From Streptomyces asoensis (GTDB lineage Bacteria > Actinomycetota > Actinomycetes > Streptomycetales > Streptomycetaceae), in assembly GCF_016860545.1 (NCBI RefSeq), contig NZ_BNEB01000001.1:372001-436000 (forward strand): 64,000 nucleotides of DNA, given 5' to 3'. This document shows positions 41,000 to 50,179 of this stretch, piece by piece; the stretch's first letter is position 1, and the number at the start of each line of letters is the position of its first letter. Both the position numbers and the translations under genes were made by a program. The notes under the pieces are model-generated. The model was not told where the DNA came from and did not search any database. It saw only the letters and a program-made list of their open reading frames with translations.

Positions 41000-43255
41000 T
41001 CAGCCGAGCGGGCGCATGGCACCTGACCAGATGCCGTAGGGGACGCTGCCGGTCTTGCCGGCGAGGCCCTTCAGTGGAAGCGGTTCGAGGCTCTTGGTGA
41101 GGTCGATGCGGTAGACGACGACCGCCGTGGACACGGCCCTGGCCGTGCCGATGTACCAGGCTGCGGTGTCGTCCGTGGTGGTGCCGGCCTTTCCGGCCAC
41201 CCGGCCCAGTGAGCCGGAGCGGACCGCCTGGCCCTGCGAGGAGGGGACGTCGTCGGGGTGGGCGGTGCTGAAGGAGTCCGCGAGCGCGGAGTTGACCTCC
41301 TCGGCGACGTCGGCGCCGAAGGCGCGGGTGGTGTCCGGGGCCTCCAGGGCGAGCTTGGTGCCGTTCCTGCTGATCAGGCGCACGGAGTACGGCTCGGTGT
41401 GCTTGCCGCCCGCCGCGAAGGTGGAGTAGCCGCTCGCCATGCGGATCGCGCTGGGCGTGGAGCTGCCGGTGGACAGGGCGGGCACCTGGGCCCCGAAGCT
41501 GGAGGGCAGCAGCCCGGACTTCTCGGCGGTGGAGCGCACGACGTCCAGGCCGGTGTCCATGCCGAGCTGCATGAACGGCGTGTTCACCGACAGTTCCAGT
41601 GCGCGGTGCAGGGAGATCTGCCCGTACGACCTGCCGCCGTCGTTCTCGGCGGCCGCCTTCCTGCCGTTGCGGTCCCAGTACGGGCCCTCGGGCGTCGTCA
41701 CGGGCACCAGGTTGTCGCCGTCGTACAGCGTCTGGCCGGTGACCTTCTCGGTGTCGCCCTCGCGGGTCTTGTGGACGCCGTGCTCCAGTCCGGCCGCGAA
41801 CACGAAGGGCTGGAAGGCCGAGCCGGCGGGCACGGTGGTGGCGTTGGACTCGTTGTAGCCCTGCGTACGGTGGTCCGGGCCGCCGTAGACGGCGAGGATC
41901 CGCCCGTCGGAGGCCACGGAGGAGGCGCCGTAGTGGGCGCTCGCGGCACCCTTGGGATCGTCCTTCTGCGCCTTCTTGCGGGCCTTGGTCACGGCGTCGG
42001 TGAGCTGGGCCTCGCGCTTCTTGTCGAAGGTCGTGTAGATCTGGTAGCCGCCGAGGTCGAAGTCCTTGTCGGAGATGTTGCCGGCCTTCTTGGCGTACTG
42101 GGAGGCGAGTTCCACGAGGTAGTCGCTCTGCTCACCGGTGTCGTACAGCGGGTTGGACTTGAGCGGCTCGGGGAACTTCGTGTACTTGGCGCGCTCGGCG
42201 CGGGAGAGCTTGCCGATGTCGACCATGCGGTCCAGGGTCCAGGACCAGCGTTCGACGGCCCGGGCGCGGTTGGCGGGGTTCAGGGTCGGGTCGTAGAGGC
42301 CGGCGCCCTTGAGCAGGGAGGCGAGGAACGCCGCCTCGCTGGCGTTGAGCTCGCCGACGTCCTTGCCGTAGTAGGCCTGGGCGGCGCGCTGGATGCCGTA
42401 GGTACCGCGGCCGAACCAGCTGGTGTTGAGGTAGCCCTCGAGGATGTCGTCCTTGCTCATCTGGTTGTCGAGCTTGAGGGCGATCATGGCTTCGGTGAAC
42501 TTGCGGCTGACCGTCTGGTTCTGGTTCAAGTAGACGTTCTTGACGTACTGCTGGGTGATCGTGGAGCCGCCCTGGGTGTCGCCCTGGCCGATCGTGCGGA
42601 ACAGGGCGCGGCTGATGCCCTTGAGGGAGATGCCGGGGTCGCTGTAGAAGCTGGCGTTCTCGGCGGCGAGCACCGCCCAGCGGACGTCCTCGGGGATGTC
42701 CTTCAGCGGCATCGCCTGCCGCTGCACCCAGCCGGTGCGGGCCATCGGCGTGCCGTCGGCCCAGAAGTACACGTTGTCCTGCTGGGTGGCGTACGAGTTG
42801 ATGTTGTCCGGGATGTCGGTGGCCGCGTAGGCGACGACCAGGAGCATGCTGCTGAGCCCGATGGAGCACAGGAAGCCGCCGAGCCACTGCCGCCAGGAGG
42901 GTATCCAGCGCCGCCAGTCGGTACGGCCGGGCCGCGGGTACTGCGGGCGGAGTTTGCGCGCGTACGGCGTGACACGAGCCACATAGGGGGTGAGGGCGGC
43001 GAGGAGCGGGGCGAGCCGAGGTCCCAGAACAGTTGATATTCGGTCAAATACAGAAGGACGCGGAGCTTTTCGTCGATTCTTTGACGAACGCGCTTTCTTT
43101 TCGCCTGCGGCGTCACCTTCGGACACATCTGGCAGATCGGGTATGTCCGACACCCGCAGCTGCATGGTCTCGTCCGCCCTGAAAGAGGCAGGGACCTTCA
43201 ACTGCATGGTCTCGTCCGGCCGCTGGGGCTCCTCCCCCTGCCCCGCCTGGGTCAC
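41000..43255 (-). CDS. Class A penicillin-binding protein with altered transpeptidase SxxK motif
   Basis: 751 residues. Cytoplasmic N-terminus, one span (LGGFLCSIGLSSMLLVVAYA, about 126-145), then a GT51 glycosyltransferase with catalytic Glu199 in LAAENASFYSD and GGSTITQQYVKN. A penicillin-binding domain follows. Its nucleophile motif is GSAFQP (Ser479), where the family has S-x-x-K; Gln482 replaces the lysine. SVN (556-558) and KAG in place of KTG are present. So polymerase activity is likely but transpeptidation doubtful. GTG start with GGAGGGAG 7 nt upstream. It lies 49 bp upstream of the deacetylase-like gene and is likely in an operon with it. Confidence 0.88.
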   Translation of the reverse strand: MTQAGQGEEPQRPDETMQLKVPASFRADETMQLRVSDIPDLPDVSEGDAAGEKKARSSKNRRKAPRPSVFDRISTVLGPRLAPLLAALTPYVARVTPYARKLRPQYPRPGRTDWRRWIPSWRQWLGGFLCSIGLSSMLLVVAYAATDIPDNINSYATQQDNVYFWADGTPMARTGWVQRQAMPLKDIPEDVRWAVLAAENASFYSDPGISLKGISRALFRTIGQGDTQGGSTITQQYVKNVYLNQNQTVSRKFTEAMIALKLDNQMSKDDILEGYLNTSWFGRGTYGIQRAAQAYYGKDVGELNASEAAFLASLLKGAGLYDPTLNPANRARAVERWSWTLDRMVDIGKLSRAERAKYTKFPEPLKSNPLYDTGEQSDYLVELASQYAKKAGNISDKDFDLGGYQIYTTFDKKREAQLTDAVTKARKKAQKDDPKGAASAHYGASSVASDGRILAVYGGPDHRTQGYNESNATTVPAGSAFQPFVFAAGLEHGVHKTREGDTEKVTGQTLYDGDNLVPVTTPEGPYWDRNGRKAAAENDGGRSYGQISLHRALELSVNTPFMQLGMDTGLDVVRSTAEKSGLLPSSFGAQVPALSTGSSTPSAIRMASGYSTFAAGGKHTEPYSVRLISRNGTKLALEAPDTTRAFGADVAEEVNSALADSFSTAHPDDVPSSQGQAVRSGSLGRVAGKAGTTTDDTAAWYIGTARAVSTAVVVYRIDLTKSLEPLPLKGLAGKTGSVPYGIWSGAMRPLG

Positions 43256-43347
43256 GACGCGTCTCCCTCCGCACTCCGTATTGCTCGCAGGCAGACGTAC
43301 AGACTTACGAGGGCCTGACATGGTTGCCGTTGACGCGGCCGCAAACC

Positions 43348-43374
43348 TTGAACCCTCCCGACCTCGGGGTTCAA
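43348..43374. promoter_or_regulatory. Inverted repeat upstream of the PBP gene
   Basis: TTGAACCC and GGGTTCAA (8-bp perfect arms, 11-nt spacer) lie 93 bp before the PBP start, in an otherwise AT-rich region. It could be a regulator operator or an mRNA leader hairpin. Confidence 0.5.
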
Positions 43375-43492
43375 CACGGCGCTCTCAAATTACCAGCGCC
43401 CTTCGCAAATTCTCCACATAAGAAATCGACAGAAGTGAACAGAGGTGAAACTGCTGACATCCGCTCCGAGCATAGGGGCTTAGTCTGACGTC

Positions 43493-43699
43493 ATGCCTCG
43501 CTACGAGTACCGCTGCCGGACCTGCGGCGACACCTTCGAACTGAGCCGCCCGATGGCGCAGTCCGCCGACCCCGCCGACTGTCCCGCGGGACACGGCGAC
43601 ACAGTGAAGCTTCTCTCCGCCGTGGCCGTGGGCGGGACGAAGTCCGCCCCCGCGCCCGGAGCGGGCGGCGGGTGCTGCGGCGGCGGCTGCTGCGGCTGA
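43493..43699 (+). CDS. FmdB-family zinc-ribbon protein
   Basis: A 68-residue protein starting MPRYEYRCRTCGDTFELSRP with the first CxxC knuckle, then DCPAGHGD (partial second knuckle) and a Gly/Cys-rich end (GGGCCGGGCCG) with four Cys. This is the FmdB/CxxC ribbon family, conserved but of undefined role, often grouped with transcription or stress. No Shine-Dalgarno. TAGTCT ends 6 nt before the ATG, suggesting a leaderless mRNA. Confidence 0.85.
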   Translation: MPRYEYRCRTCGDTFELSRPMAQSADPADCPAGHGDTVKLLSAVAVGGTKSAPAPGAGGGCCGGGCCG

Positions 43700-43718
43700 C
43701 CCCGCCGGCCGCGCCCGG

Positions 43719-44519
43719 TCAGGAGTTCTTCAGGAACTCCCGCAGGATGCGCTCGCCGGCCAGCACACCGCGCTCCGGCAGGGCGGTGATCTGCGGAGCC
43801 GTCCAGGCCGCGTCGGCCAGCTCGCCGTGTCCGGGGCGCCAGCCCCGGTCAGCCGCCAGCAGCAGGTCGGCGTCGAGCAGCGAGTCGCCCGCCGCCAGCG
43901 TCAGATCGGCGCCGGTACGGCGGGCCACCTCGCGCACGGCCGCGCTCTTGGTCAGCGGCTTCGGCACGGCGTAGATCTTGCGGCCCTGGAGCGACACGGT
44001 CCAGCCGCGGTTCTCCGCCCAGGCGGCGAGCTCCTTCACCCACTCCTCGGGCAGCAGCTCGCGCTCCACGACGAGATAGGCGAACAGGTCCTCGGCCACC
44101 CGCTGCTTGCGCAGCCAGAACGGGTCCGCCGTCTTCGCCAGGTACTCCTGCACCTCAGCTAGCGGCGCGCACTCGTCGGCCAGCCGGGCCTGCACGCCCG
44201 CGTGCCACTCCTGGTCGGTCGCCCCGTCGACGAGGAGGTGACCGCCGTTGGCACAGATCGCGTACTTCGGCGCCGGGCCCGGCAGGTTGATGCGCTGGTA
44301 CTGCTTGCGGGTGCGGGTGGTCGTCGGTACGAACACCGCCCGGTCGCCCAGGTCCGTCAGCAACTGCGCCGAGGTCTCCGTCATGAACGACAGCGGCCTC
44401 GCCTCGTGCACCTCGACGCACAGCAGCCGGGGCGCCCGCGCGTCCGGCATGGTCAGCGCCAGGGCGGCCGCCGAGTAGATCAGCGTACGGTCGAGATCGC
44501 TCGCCACCACGACCGGCAT
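43719..44519 (-). CDS. HAD hydrolase of the Ter biosynthetic module
   Basis: 266 residues. VVASDLDRTLIYS (motif I with nucleophile Asp and acid/base Asp), TTTRTRKQYQRI (motif II), a Lys in VPKPLTKSAAV and AAGDSLLDADLLLA (motif IV) make a Cof/sucrose-phosphatase-like HAD with a cap between about 110 and 170. It is expected to dephosphorylate the product made by the PRTase fusion encoded immediately upstream. Start and upstream stop share one base (TGATG), so translation is coupled. The pairing of HAD, PRTases and aldolase is the conserved Ter-associated biosynthesis set described by comparative genomics (Anantharaman, Iyer and Aravind). The product is still unknown. Confidence 0.85.
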   Translation of the reverse strand: MPVVVASDLDRTLIYSAAALALTMPDARAPRLLCVEVHEARPLSFMTETSAQLLTDLGDRAVFVPTTTRTRKQYQRINLPGPAPKYAICANGGHLLVDGATDQEWHAGVQARLADECAPLAEVQEYLAKTADPFWLRKQRVAEDLFAYLVVERELLPEEWVKELAAWAENRGWTVSLQGRKIYAVPKPLTKSAAVREVARRTGADLTLAAGDSLLDADLLLAADRGWRPGHGELADAAWTAPQITALPERGVLAGERILREFLKNS

Positions 44520-47158
44520 CAGACCGTCACCGCCTTGCCGTCGGCGCCGGTCGCGCCCCGGGTGAACTTCGGGTGGATCAGCCCCACACACGTGTACGGC
44601 AGGTCGTCGACCTCCTCGACGGGCACCCCGCGCTGTCCGGCCAGGAGCCGTACGTGGTCCAGGTCGGCGCCCGCCCCGGCCCGCGCGAGGATCTTCCACG
44701 GCACCCGGCGCAGCAGCACCCGGGTGGTCTCGCCGACCCCCGGCTTGACCAGGTTCACGTCGTGGATGCCGTACTCCTCGCTGATCCGCTCGACGGCGGC
44801 CCAGCCCTCCCAGCTCGGCGTGCGGTCACTGGCGAGCAGCTCCTTCACCGCACCCCCGACGGCGTCCGCCACCTCGGGGAAACGGGCGGCGACGGCGTCC
44901 AGGAAGGCCACCGAGACGTCCGTGCCGGCGAGCTCGCGGTAGAACTTGGCGCCGTGGAAGTCGTCCGGCCCGACCAGGTCGGCCCGCAGCACGGTCCGCG
45001 AGATGAGCCCCGACACGGTCGAGTTCAGGCACGCGGAGGGGATGAGGAAGTCGTCGCGGGTGCCGTACGTCCGTACGCACGAGCCCGGGTCGGCCAGCAC
45101 CGCGATCTCCGCGTCGAAGCCGGCCGCACCGCCGCCCGCCTCGAACTCCTCGATCGCCACCGCCAGTTCCCGGGTGATCGCGCCCTTGCCGGTCCAGCCG
45201 TCCACGAAGACGACGTCACGCGGGTCGTGGTGGGCGGCCAGCCAGCGCAGCGCGTTGGCGTCGATGCCCCGGCCGCGCACGATCGACACGGCGTAGTGCG
45301 GCAGGTCGAGGCCGTGCCGGAACTGCGCCCAGCGCCGCATCAGGACGCCGACGGGGGTGCCGGCCCGGGCCAGCGAGACGAGGACGGGCCGCGGGGAACG
45401 CTCGGCGATCACCGTCTCCGTGACGACGCCCACGGCCTGCGCGAGGCGCGCGGCGGACGTCTCGAGGGCCGCCTGGAACAGCTCCTGGTACTGCTCGCTG
45501 GGCTGGTACTCGACCGGCAGCGACTCGGCGTAGTGCGCGCCACCGCTCTGGATGGCCTCCTCGCGCTCCTCGGTCGGCGCCTCCAGCGTCACGTCCGAGA
45601 GGTCCTGGAGCAGCCAGCCGACCTCCTCGGGCGGGTACGAGGAGAAGGCCGGTCCACGGAGGGGCTCGGGCAGCATGGCGGGTCTCTCTTCCGACAGGGC
45701 GGCCGCGTACAGCGGCTCGGGGACGTACGACGGCACGACCGCCAGCACGACGTGCGGGGTGTGGGCGGCGAGCTGGGCCAGGAGGCCGTCGGGAGCGTGC
45801 AGCTCCGGGGTGTCGGCCACCGAGTCCACGACGGCGACGACGGCGTCGAAGCCACCGCCCGCGACGTTGTAGGCATAGCGCTCGCCGGGGCCGTCCGCCG
45901 GGTCGTCGTGCGCGGGGAAGACGATGCGGCTGCGTATCGCGTAGCCGGGGTCGTCGACCGCGAGGACGGGAGAGCGGGTGGTGGTCGAGTAGCGCACCTC
46001 GGCGGCCACGACCTGCTCCAGCTCGCGGGCCAGCCGGAGCGGGGCGTACATCAGCTCCTCGAAACCGAGCACGAGGACGCGGCGGGCGTCCTCGGGTACG
46101 GCCTCGGCGAGGCGGGCGGTCATGGCGGGGAGCGCGGTCTCCAGCCGGGCCCGGTGCCTGGGCGTGAACCCGTGCCGGCCGCCGTCCGGCAGCCCGCGGG
46201 GCCAGTGCAGGTCCACGCGGGTCGCATGGCCTCGGGGGCGCGTCTGCCCGGCAGGGTCGTCGTCCGGGTGCGGGTCCGTCGTGGCGTGTCGCGCAGTTCC
46301 CCGCGCCCCTGGCGAGATGGCCCGCATGTCGTCAGGGCCGTGCGGAACAGCGCCCTGAAGGGGCGCGGGGAACTGCGCGACCGGCCCCGACGGCGCCGCG
46401 GACGGCCGATCACCGCTCGCGGCAGCCTCGGCCTCGTACCGGGCGACCAGTTCCTGGCCCTTCTCCAGCACCCCCTCCGGGAGGAGGACAGTGCCGGAGG
46501 CGGCCGTGACGAGGTCCACGCGCGCGCCGATCTCGCGGGCGAACTCCTCCAGCCGGCCCGCGTCGGCCGCCGACCGCATGTCGACCAGCGCGACCACGAC
46601 GTACCGGTCCCGCGGATACCGCTCGTGCAGCGCCCGGACGGTGTTCAGGACCGTGTTGCCGGTCGAGAACTCGTCGTCGACCAGGACCAGCGGCCCGGAC
46701 CCGACCAGCAGCGCCGGGTCCTCGGGCAGGAGGAGGTGGGAGGTGGCGTGCGAGTGGGACTCCTCGAAGCCGCCCGCCTGGGCGACCCCGGCCACCGGAC
46801 GGCGGGTGGAGTGCAGACACGGGGCGGCGCCGAGGCCGTCGGCGACCGAGTGGCCGAGGCCGGTGGCGGTCTCCGCGTATCCGAGGACGACCGCCCCGGC
46901 CGCCTCCTCGGCGCCGAGCAGCTCACGCACCCGCCGCCCGAGGGCGACACCCTGGCCGTGCACCACGGAGGGCGACTGCGGGACGTGCTTGCCCAGGACG
47001 TTCGAGACCAGCAGATGGGCCCGCTTGGGGTTGCGGCGCAGGGCCAGCCCCACCAGGTCCGTCAGCGTGTCGTCGCCCACGATCTCGACCCCGAGCCGCT
47101 CGGCGACCCAGGTCCCGGACCATATGCCGTCGTCCCCGTTGTTCACTGCGTTGTTCAT
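44519..47158 (-). CDS. PRTase-TRSP-StiP fusion protein of the Ter-linked nucleoside-like biosynthesis module
   Basis: An 879-residue multidomain protein. The N-terminal PRTase (about 1-250) has the PRPP loop LVLVDDEFSTGNTVL (157-171). A linker (about 250-300) holds an in-frame palindromic repeat (260-291). A TRSP domain (about 300-480) follows, with VLVLGFEELMYAPLRLARE. The C-terminal PRTase-like 'StiP' region (from about 500) has a second PRPP-type loop VVFVDGWTGKGAI (about 648-660) and CVRTYGTRDDFLIPSACLNS. Two PRTase folds in one chain suggest sequential ribosylation of one product. The gene overlaps the HAD gene by one base and follows the aldolase gene after 26 bp. AAGGGA lies just before the ATG. 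Confidence 0.82.
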   Translation of the reverse strand: MNNAVNNGDDGIWSGTWVAERLGVEIVGDDTLTDLVGLALRRNPKRAHLLVSNVLGKHVPQSPSVVHGQGVALGRRVRELLGAEEAAGAVVLGYAETATGLGHSVADGLGAAPCLHSTRRPVAGVAQAGGFEESHSHATSHLLLPEDPALLVGSGPLVLVDDEFSTGNTVLNTVRALHERYPRDRYVVVALVDMRSAADAGRLEEFAREIGARVDLVTAASGTVLLPEGVLEKGQELVARYEAEAAASGDRPSAAPSGPVAQFPAPLQGAVPHGPDDMRAISPGARGTARHATTDPHPDDDPAGQTRPRGHATRVDLHWPRGLPDGGRHGFTPRHRARLETALPAMTARLAEAVPEDARRVLVLGFEELMYAPLRLARELEQVVAAEVRYSTTTRSPVLAVDDPGYAIRSRIVFPAHDDPADGPGERYAYNVAGGGFDAVVAVVDSVADTPELHAPDGLLAQLAAHTPHVVLAVVPSYVPEPLYAAALSEERPAMLPEPLRGPAFSSYPPEEVGWLLQDLSDVTLEAPTEEREEAIQSGGAHYAESLPVEYQPSEQYQELFQAALETSAARLAQAVGVVTETVIAERSPRPVLVSLARAGTPVGVLMRRWAQFRHGLDLPHYAVSIVRGRGIDANALRWLAAHHDPRDVVFVDGWTGKGAITRELAVAIEEFEAGGGAAGFDAEIAVLADPGSCVRTYGTRDDFLIPSACLNSTVSGLISRTVLRADLVGPDDFHGAKFYRELAGTDVSVAFLDAVAARFPEVADAVGGAVKELLASDRTPSWEGWAAVERISEEYGIHDVNLVKPGVGETTRVLLRRVPWKILARAGAGADLDHVRLLAGQRGVPVEEVDDLPYTCVGLIHPKFTRGATGADGKAVTV
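46288..46381. repeat. Streptomycete palindromic repeat inserted in-frame in the PRTase-StiP gene
   Basis: A perfect 23-bp inverted repeat: left arm begins GTCGCGCAGTTCCCCGCGCC at 46288, right arm ends at 46381, 48-nt spacer. The arm sequence (cagttccccgcgcccct) is one I recognise from many intergenic copies in Streptomyces genomes. Here it lies inside the coding region, in frame, in the linker between domains, adding about 30 residues (QFPAPLQGAV..., GARGTARH). Confidence 0.85.
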
Positions 47159-47184
47159 GCGTCCCTTGTGAGTGAGGTGGTGAT

Positions 47185-48360
47185 TCAGCCGGGAATGCCG
47201 GCGGCGAGCAGGTCGACGAAGCTGACGTCCTCGTGCGCGACACCGAAGACCTCGGCGCGGAGCATGGTGCGCTCGGCCCAGGCGCGGTGCGGCTTCACCT
47301 CGTTCATCTTGTTCGTGTACTGCGACCGCAGGACACCGCCGCCGCCGCGTTCCGGCCGCAGGATGTCCGCCGCGTCGCTGTACTCCTCGTGACTGACGAC
47401 GGACAGTGCGTGCACCGCCGGCACGTGCGAGGGGTGGATGCAGGTCTTGCCCAGCAGGCCGTTGGCGTGATCCAGGGAGATCTCGCGCAGCAGCCCGTCC
47501 ATCGCGTGCTCGATCAGTTTCTCGCGGAGTTCGACGGCCTGTCCTTCCAGGAAGGGGCTGTGCCGCAACATCGGCTTGAACATGCGCTCGGGGACGCGGA
47601 AGTACTCCCAGACCGGTCCGGTCACCGTGAAGCCGGTGCCGTCGGCCCGGCCCAGCATGTTGACCACGTCGGCGATCACCGAGGCGACGATCTGGACGTC
47701 GTAGGCGGTCATGTCGGGCGCCCTGCGCAGGCCGTACGAGGAGCAGAAGTCGGTCACGCCGAGGCGCAGCGCGAGGACCCGGCTGCGGTACTTGTCGACG
47801 GCGCGGGCGATGCCCTCCAGGGCGTCCACCCGAGACTCGCGGTACATCAGCTCGGGCGTCTCCAGGACGGGCATGCCGAACAGCCGCCGCCCGCTCGCCG
47901 TCTCGGCGCCCGCCAGCGCCTCCAGGAAGGGGATGCCCCGCTCCTCGGTGAACTTCGGGAACACGAAGCCGCTCAGCAGCGCGGTGTCGTCGCCGAGACG
48001 CCGGACCAGGTCGGGGATCTGCTCGGGCGTGCGGACCCGGATGAAGAGCAGCGGCGGCTCCACGCCCTGCGTGTCCCGGCGCCCGGCCAGGTCGGAGAAC
48101 TGCCGGACCAGGTTCTCCTCGCCGGCCTCGACGTCCTCGTCGCCGATGGAGTCCTCCAGACAGAGCACCATCGACACCACGCCGCGCCCCGCCTGTTTGA
48201 CGATGTCGTCCGCCAGCCGGGGCCTGGTGGCCGGGCTGTACAGGGTGGCGCCCAGGGCCGCGGCGAGCAGCCTGGCCGGGGAGTCCGTGTCGAAGAGACA
48301 CGGCTCCCGGTGGAAGAGGCGCTGACGCACCTCAGGGGCGAGGTGCCCGAAATGACGCAT
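47185..48360 (-). CDS. HpcH/HpaI aldolase / citrate lyase-like protein of the Ter module
   Basis: 391 residues, a TIM-barrel aldolase of the HpcH/CitE superfamily. MVLCLEDSIGDEDVEAGEEN has the metal-ligand Glu/Asp, GFVFPKFTEERGIPFLEA and FGMPVLETPELMY hold further active-site residues, and GKTCIHPSHV closes the core. It probably performs the C-C bond forming or breaking step that supplies the carbon skeleton to the PRTase and HAD enzymes. It is the first gene of the minus-strand operon (aldolase, PRTase fusion, HAD). GGGGGAG precedes the ATG. The divergent TerD gene shares its 175-bp promoter region. Confidence 0.87.
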   Translation of the reverse strand: MRHFGHLAPEVRQRLFHREPCLFDTDSPARLLAAALGATLYSPATRPRLADDIVKQAGRGVVSMVLCLEDSIGDEDVEAGEENLVRQFSDLAGRRDTQGVEPPLLFIRVRTPEQIPDLVRRLGDDTALLSGFVFPKFTEERGIPFLEALAGAETASGRRLFGMPVLETPELMYRESRVDALEGIARAVDKYRSRVLALRLGVTDFCSSYGLRRAPDMTAYDVQIVASVIADVVNMLGRADGTGFTVTGPVWEYFRVPERMFKPMLRHSPFLEGQAVELREKLIEHAMDGLLREISLDHANGLLGKTCIHPSHVPAVHALSVVSHEEYSDAADILRPERGGGGVLRSQYTNKMNEVKPHRAWAERTMLRAEVFGVAHEDVSFVDLLAAGIPG

Positions 48361-48535
48361 AAATCTCCCCCGGGGTGCAGGTAAGTCTGTGGATTCGGCA
48401 TGAGGTGGCCGGTAATAGTACGTAGGGATCCATGTCCGAGGTTCCCACCCGGCATGAATTTCAGGTAACTCACGGATGAGACCTGCCGTGTACCCCGCGT
48501 TGTCGTGAGCAGGCCCGAGAAGGCAGGATGACCGC

Positions 48536-49294
48536 ATGACGCACGCGATGCTGAAGGGGTCGAACGTCCCGCTGAAGGCCACCACGGTGCGCGCCGTGCT
48601 GCGCTGGACCCCCGGGCAGGGGGTCCCGGACGTCGACGCCTCGGCGCTGCTCCTCGGTCTCGACGGCCGTGTGCGCTCCGACGAGGACTTCGTCTTCTAC
48701 AACCAGCCCCGGCACCCCTCCGGGAAGGTGTGGCGGCTCGGCAAGAAGCGGGTCGCCGAGGGCCTCACGGACACCATCCAGACGGACCTGTCCGGTGTCG
48801 AGTCCGGCGTCGGCCAGATTCTGCTGGTCGCTTCGGCGGACGGCACGACGTTCGACCGCGTACGTTCCCTCACCATCGCGCTGTACGACGCGGCGGCCGA
48901 CGGTGAGCCCCTGGCCACCTTCGACATCCGGCCGGAGACCGGTGAGGAGACGGCCCTGATCTGCGGCGAGCTGTACCGGCGCGGCGAGGGCTGGAAGTTC
49001 CGGGCGCTGGGCGAGGGCTACTCCAACGGCCTCAAGGGCCTGGCCACCGACTTCGGCATCTCGGTCGACGAGTCGGAGGAGGCCCCGGCCGCCGAGCCCG
49101 GCCCGGCCGCGCAGACGCCCAGCCTGTCCCAGCCGCTGCCTCCCGAGCAGCCGACGGCGGCCGTCCCGCAGCAGCCGCAGCCGCAGCCGCAGCCGGCGTA
49201 CGGGTATCCGGCCAGTCTGCCGACGTACGGCTACGGCTACCCGGACGGGACCTTCCGGCTGCCTCCGCAGGGGCCGCAGTTCGTCGGCCGGTGA
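48536..49294 (+). CDS. TerD-domain protein with Pro/Gln-rich tail
   Basis: 252 residues. Residues 1-178 are one TerD beta-sandwich ([34 protein letters not shown] with the Ca2+-binding Asp pattern, [32 protein letters not shown]). Residues 179-252 form a Glu/Pro-rich then Gln/Pro/Tyr-rich tail ([20 protein letters not shown]), likely disordered. TerD proteins bind Ca2+ and act in tellurite and general stress responses at the membrane. Divergent from the aldolase operon, so the two sides of the Ter system share a control region. Confidence 0.9.
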   Translation: MTHAMLKGSNVPLKATTVRAVLRWTPGQGVPDVDASALLLGLDGRVRSDEDFVFYNQPRHPSGKVWRLGKKRVAEGLTDTIQTDLSGVESGVGQILLVASADGTTFDRVRSLTIALYDAAADGEPLATFDIRPETGEETALICGELYRRGEGWKFRALGEGYSNGLKGLATDFGISVDESEEAPAAEPGPAAQTPSLSQPLPPEQPTAAVPQQPQPQPQPAYGYPASLPTYGYGYPDGTFRLPPQGPQFVGR

Positions 49295-49340
49295 GCCGTC
49301 GGGTGAGCCCCCGGGCGCGCGGGTCCCAGGCGCGCAGGTG

Positions 49341-50078
49341 TCACTTGTCGGCCTTCGTCTTGTAGCCCCTGCCCCACTGGAGTCCCCACCCGTACAGGCG
49401 GTCGAGCTCCGCCTGGAACCCGTAGACGAACCGCACCTCGCGCCGGACCATGAGTTCGTCCTTCACGTTCTCGATCATCACCACCGCGCAGGAGCGGGCC
49501 TGGGGGTGCCGTTCGTCGAGGCCGATCTCGATGCGCGGCCCGTTGCTCGGGTACAGCGTGACGATCGCGTGGGTCCGGTCGAACGCCGGCGTCTGGTCGT
49601 AGATGTAGACGAAGACGAGCAGCCGCTTGATCTGCTCCCGGTGGTCGAGGTTGACGTACATCGTCTCGCCCGACGCGGAGCCGAACCGGTCGTCCCCGCT
49701 CAGCTTCACGTACGGCGGCGCGTTCACGTCCCCCAGCAGGCCGCCCAGGGGCTGCACGACCCCCTTCGTGCCGTCCGCCAGCTCGTACAGGCAGCCGAGG
49801 TCGAGGTCGACGTTGACCATGCTCTGGCTGTGCCCCACGACCTCCGGGGGACGCAGCGCCTTGAAGGGGTGCCTCAGCAGGCTCTCCCGCTGCGGTCCGC
49901 CGATGTCGGACGTCCGCATCCGCCAGGTCAGGTTGACGCGCAGGTTGCCGGTGGCGGCGCCCTGGCGGGTCAGGGAGACCTGGTGGTGCCGTTTGGTCAG
50001 CTCGATCGCGTTGGTGGCCGCGTTGCCCGAGTCGAAGTCGGTCGCGCGGCTGCCCAGTAGCCCGTCGAAGATGCCCAT
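49341..50078 (-). CDS. TerD-superfamily (TerA-like) protein
   Basis: 245 residues. IELTKRHHQVSLTRQG and NLRVNLTWRM open a beta-sandwich of TerD/TerA type. VDLDLGCLYELADGTKGVVQ, PYVKLSGDDRFGSASGE and LLVFVYIYDQTPAFDRTHAI follow the conserved strand order. The C-terminus is aromatic and basic (LYGWGLQWGRGYKTK). The Ca2+-binding residues are less evident than in canonical TerD. It lies between the TerD gene (convergent) and the DUF475 gene (same strand), so it belongs to the Ter stress cluster. The ATG at 50078 is preceded by GGGGGCGGGA. Confidence 0.85.
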   Translation of the reverse strand: MGIFDGLLGSRATDFDSGNAATNAIELTKRHHQVSLTRQGAATGNLRVNLTWRMRTSDIGGPQRESLLRHPFKALRPPEVVGHSQSMVNVDLDLGCLYELADGTKGVVQPLGGLLGDVNAPPYVKLSGDDRFGSASGETMYVNLDHREQIKRLLVFVYIYDQTPAFDRTHAIVTLYPSNGPRIEIGLDERHPQARSCAVVMIENVKDELMVRREVRFVYGFQAELDRLYGWGLQWGRGYKTKADK

Positions 50079-50179
50079 TCCCGCCCCCACGTCCACTGAT
50101 GAAAGACCGGCGGGGCGGCCGGCGGAGGACTCGTCCTCACCGGCCGCCCCGACCAGAGCGTTCCTCGCTCAGAAGGTGA

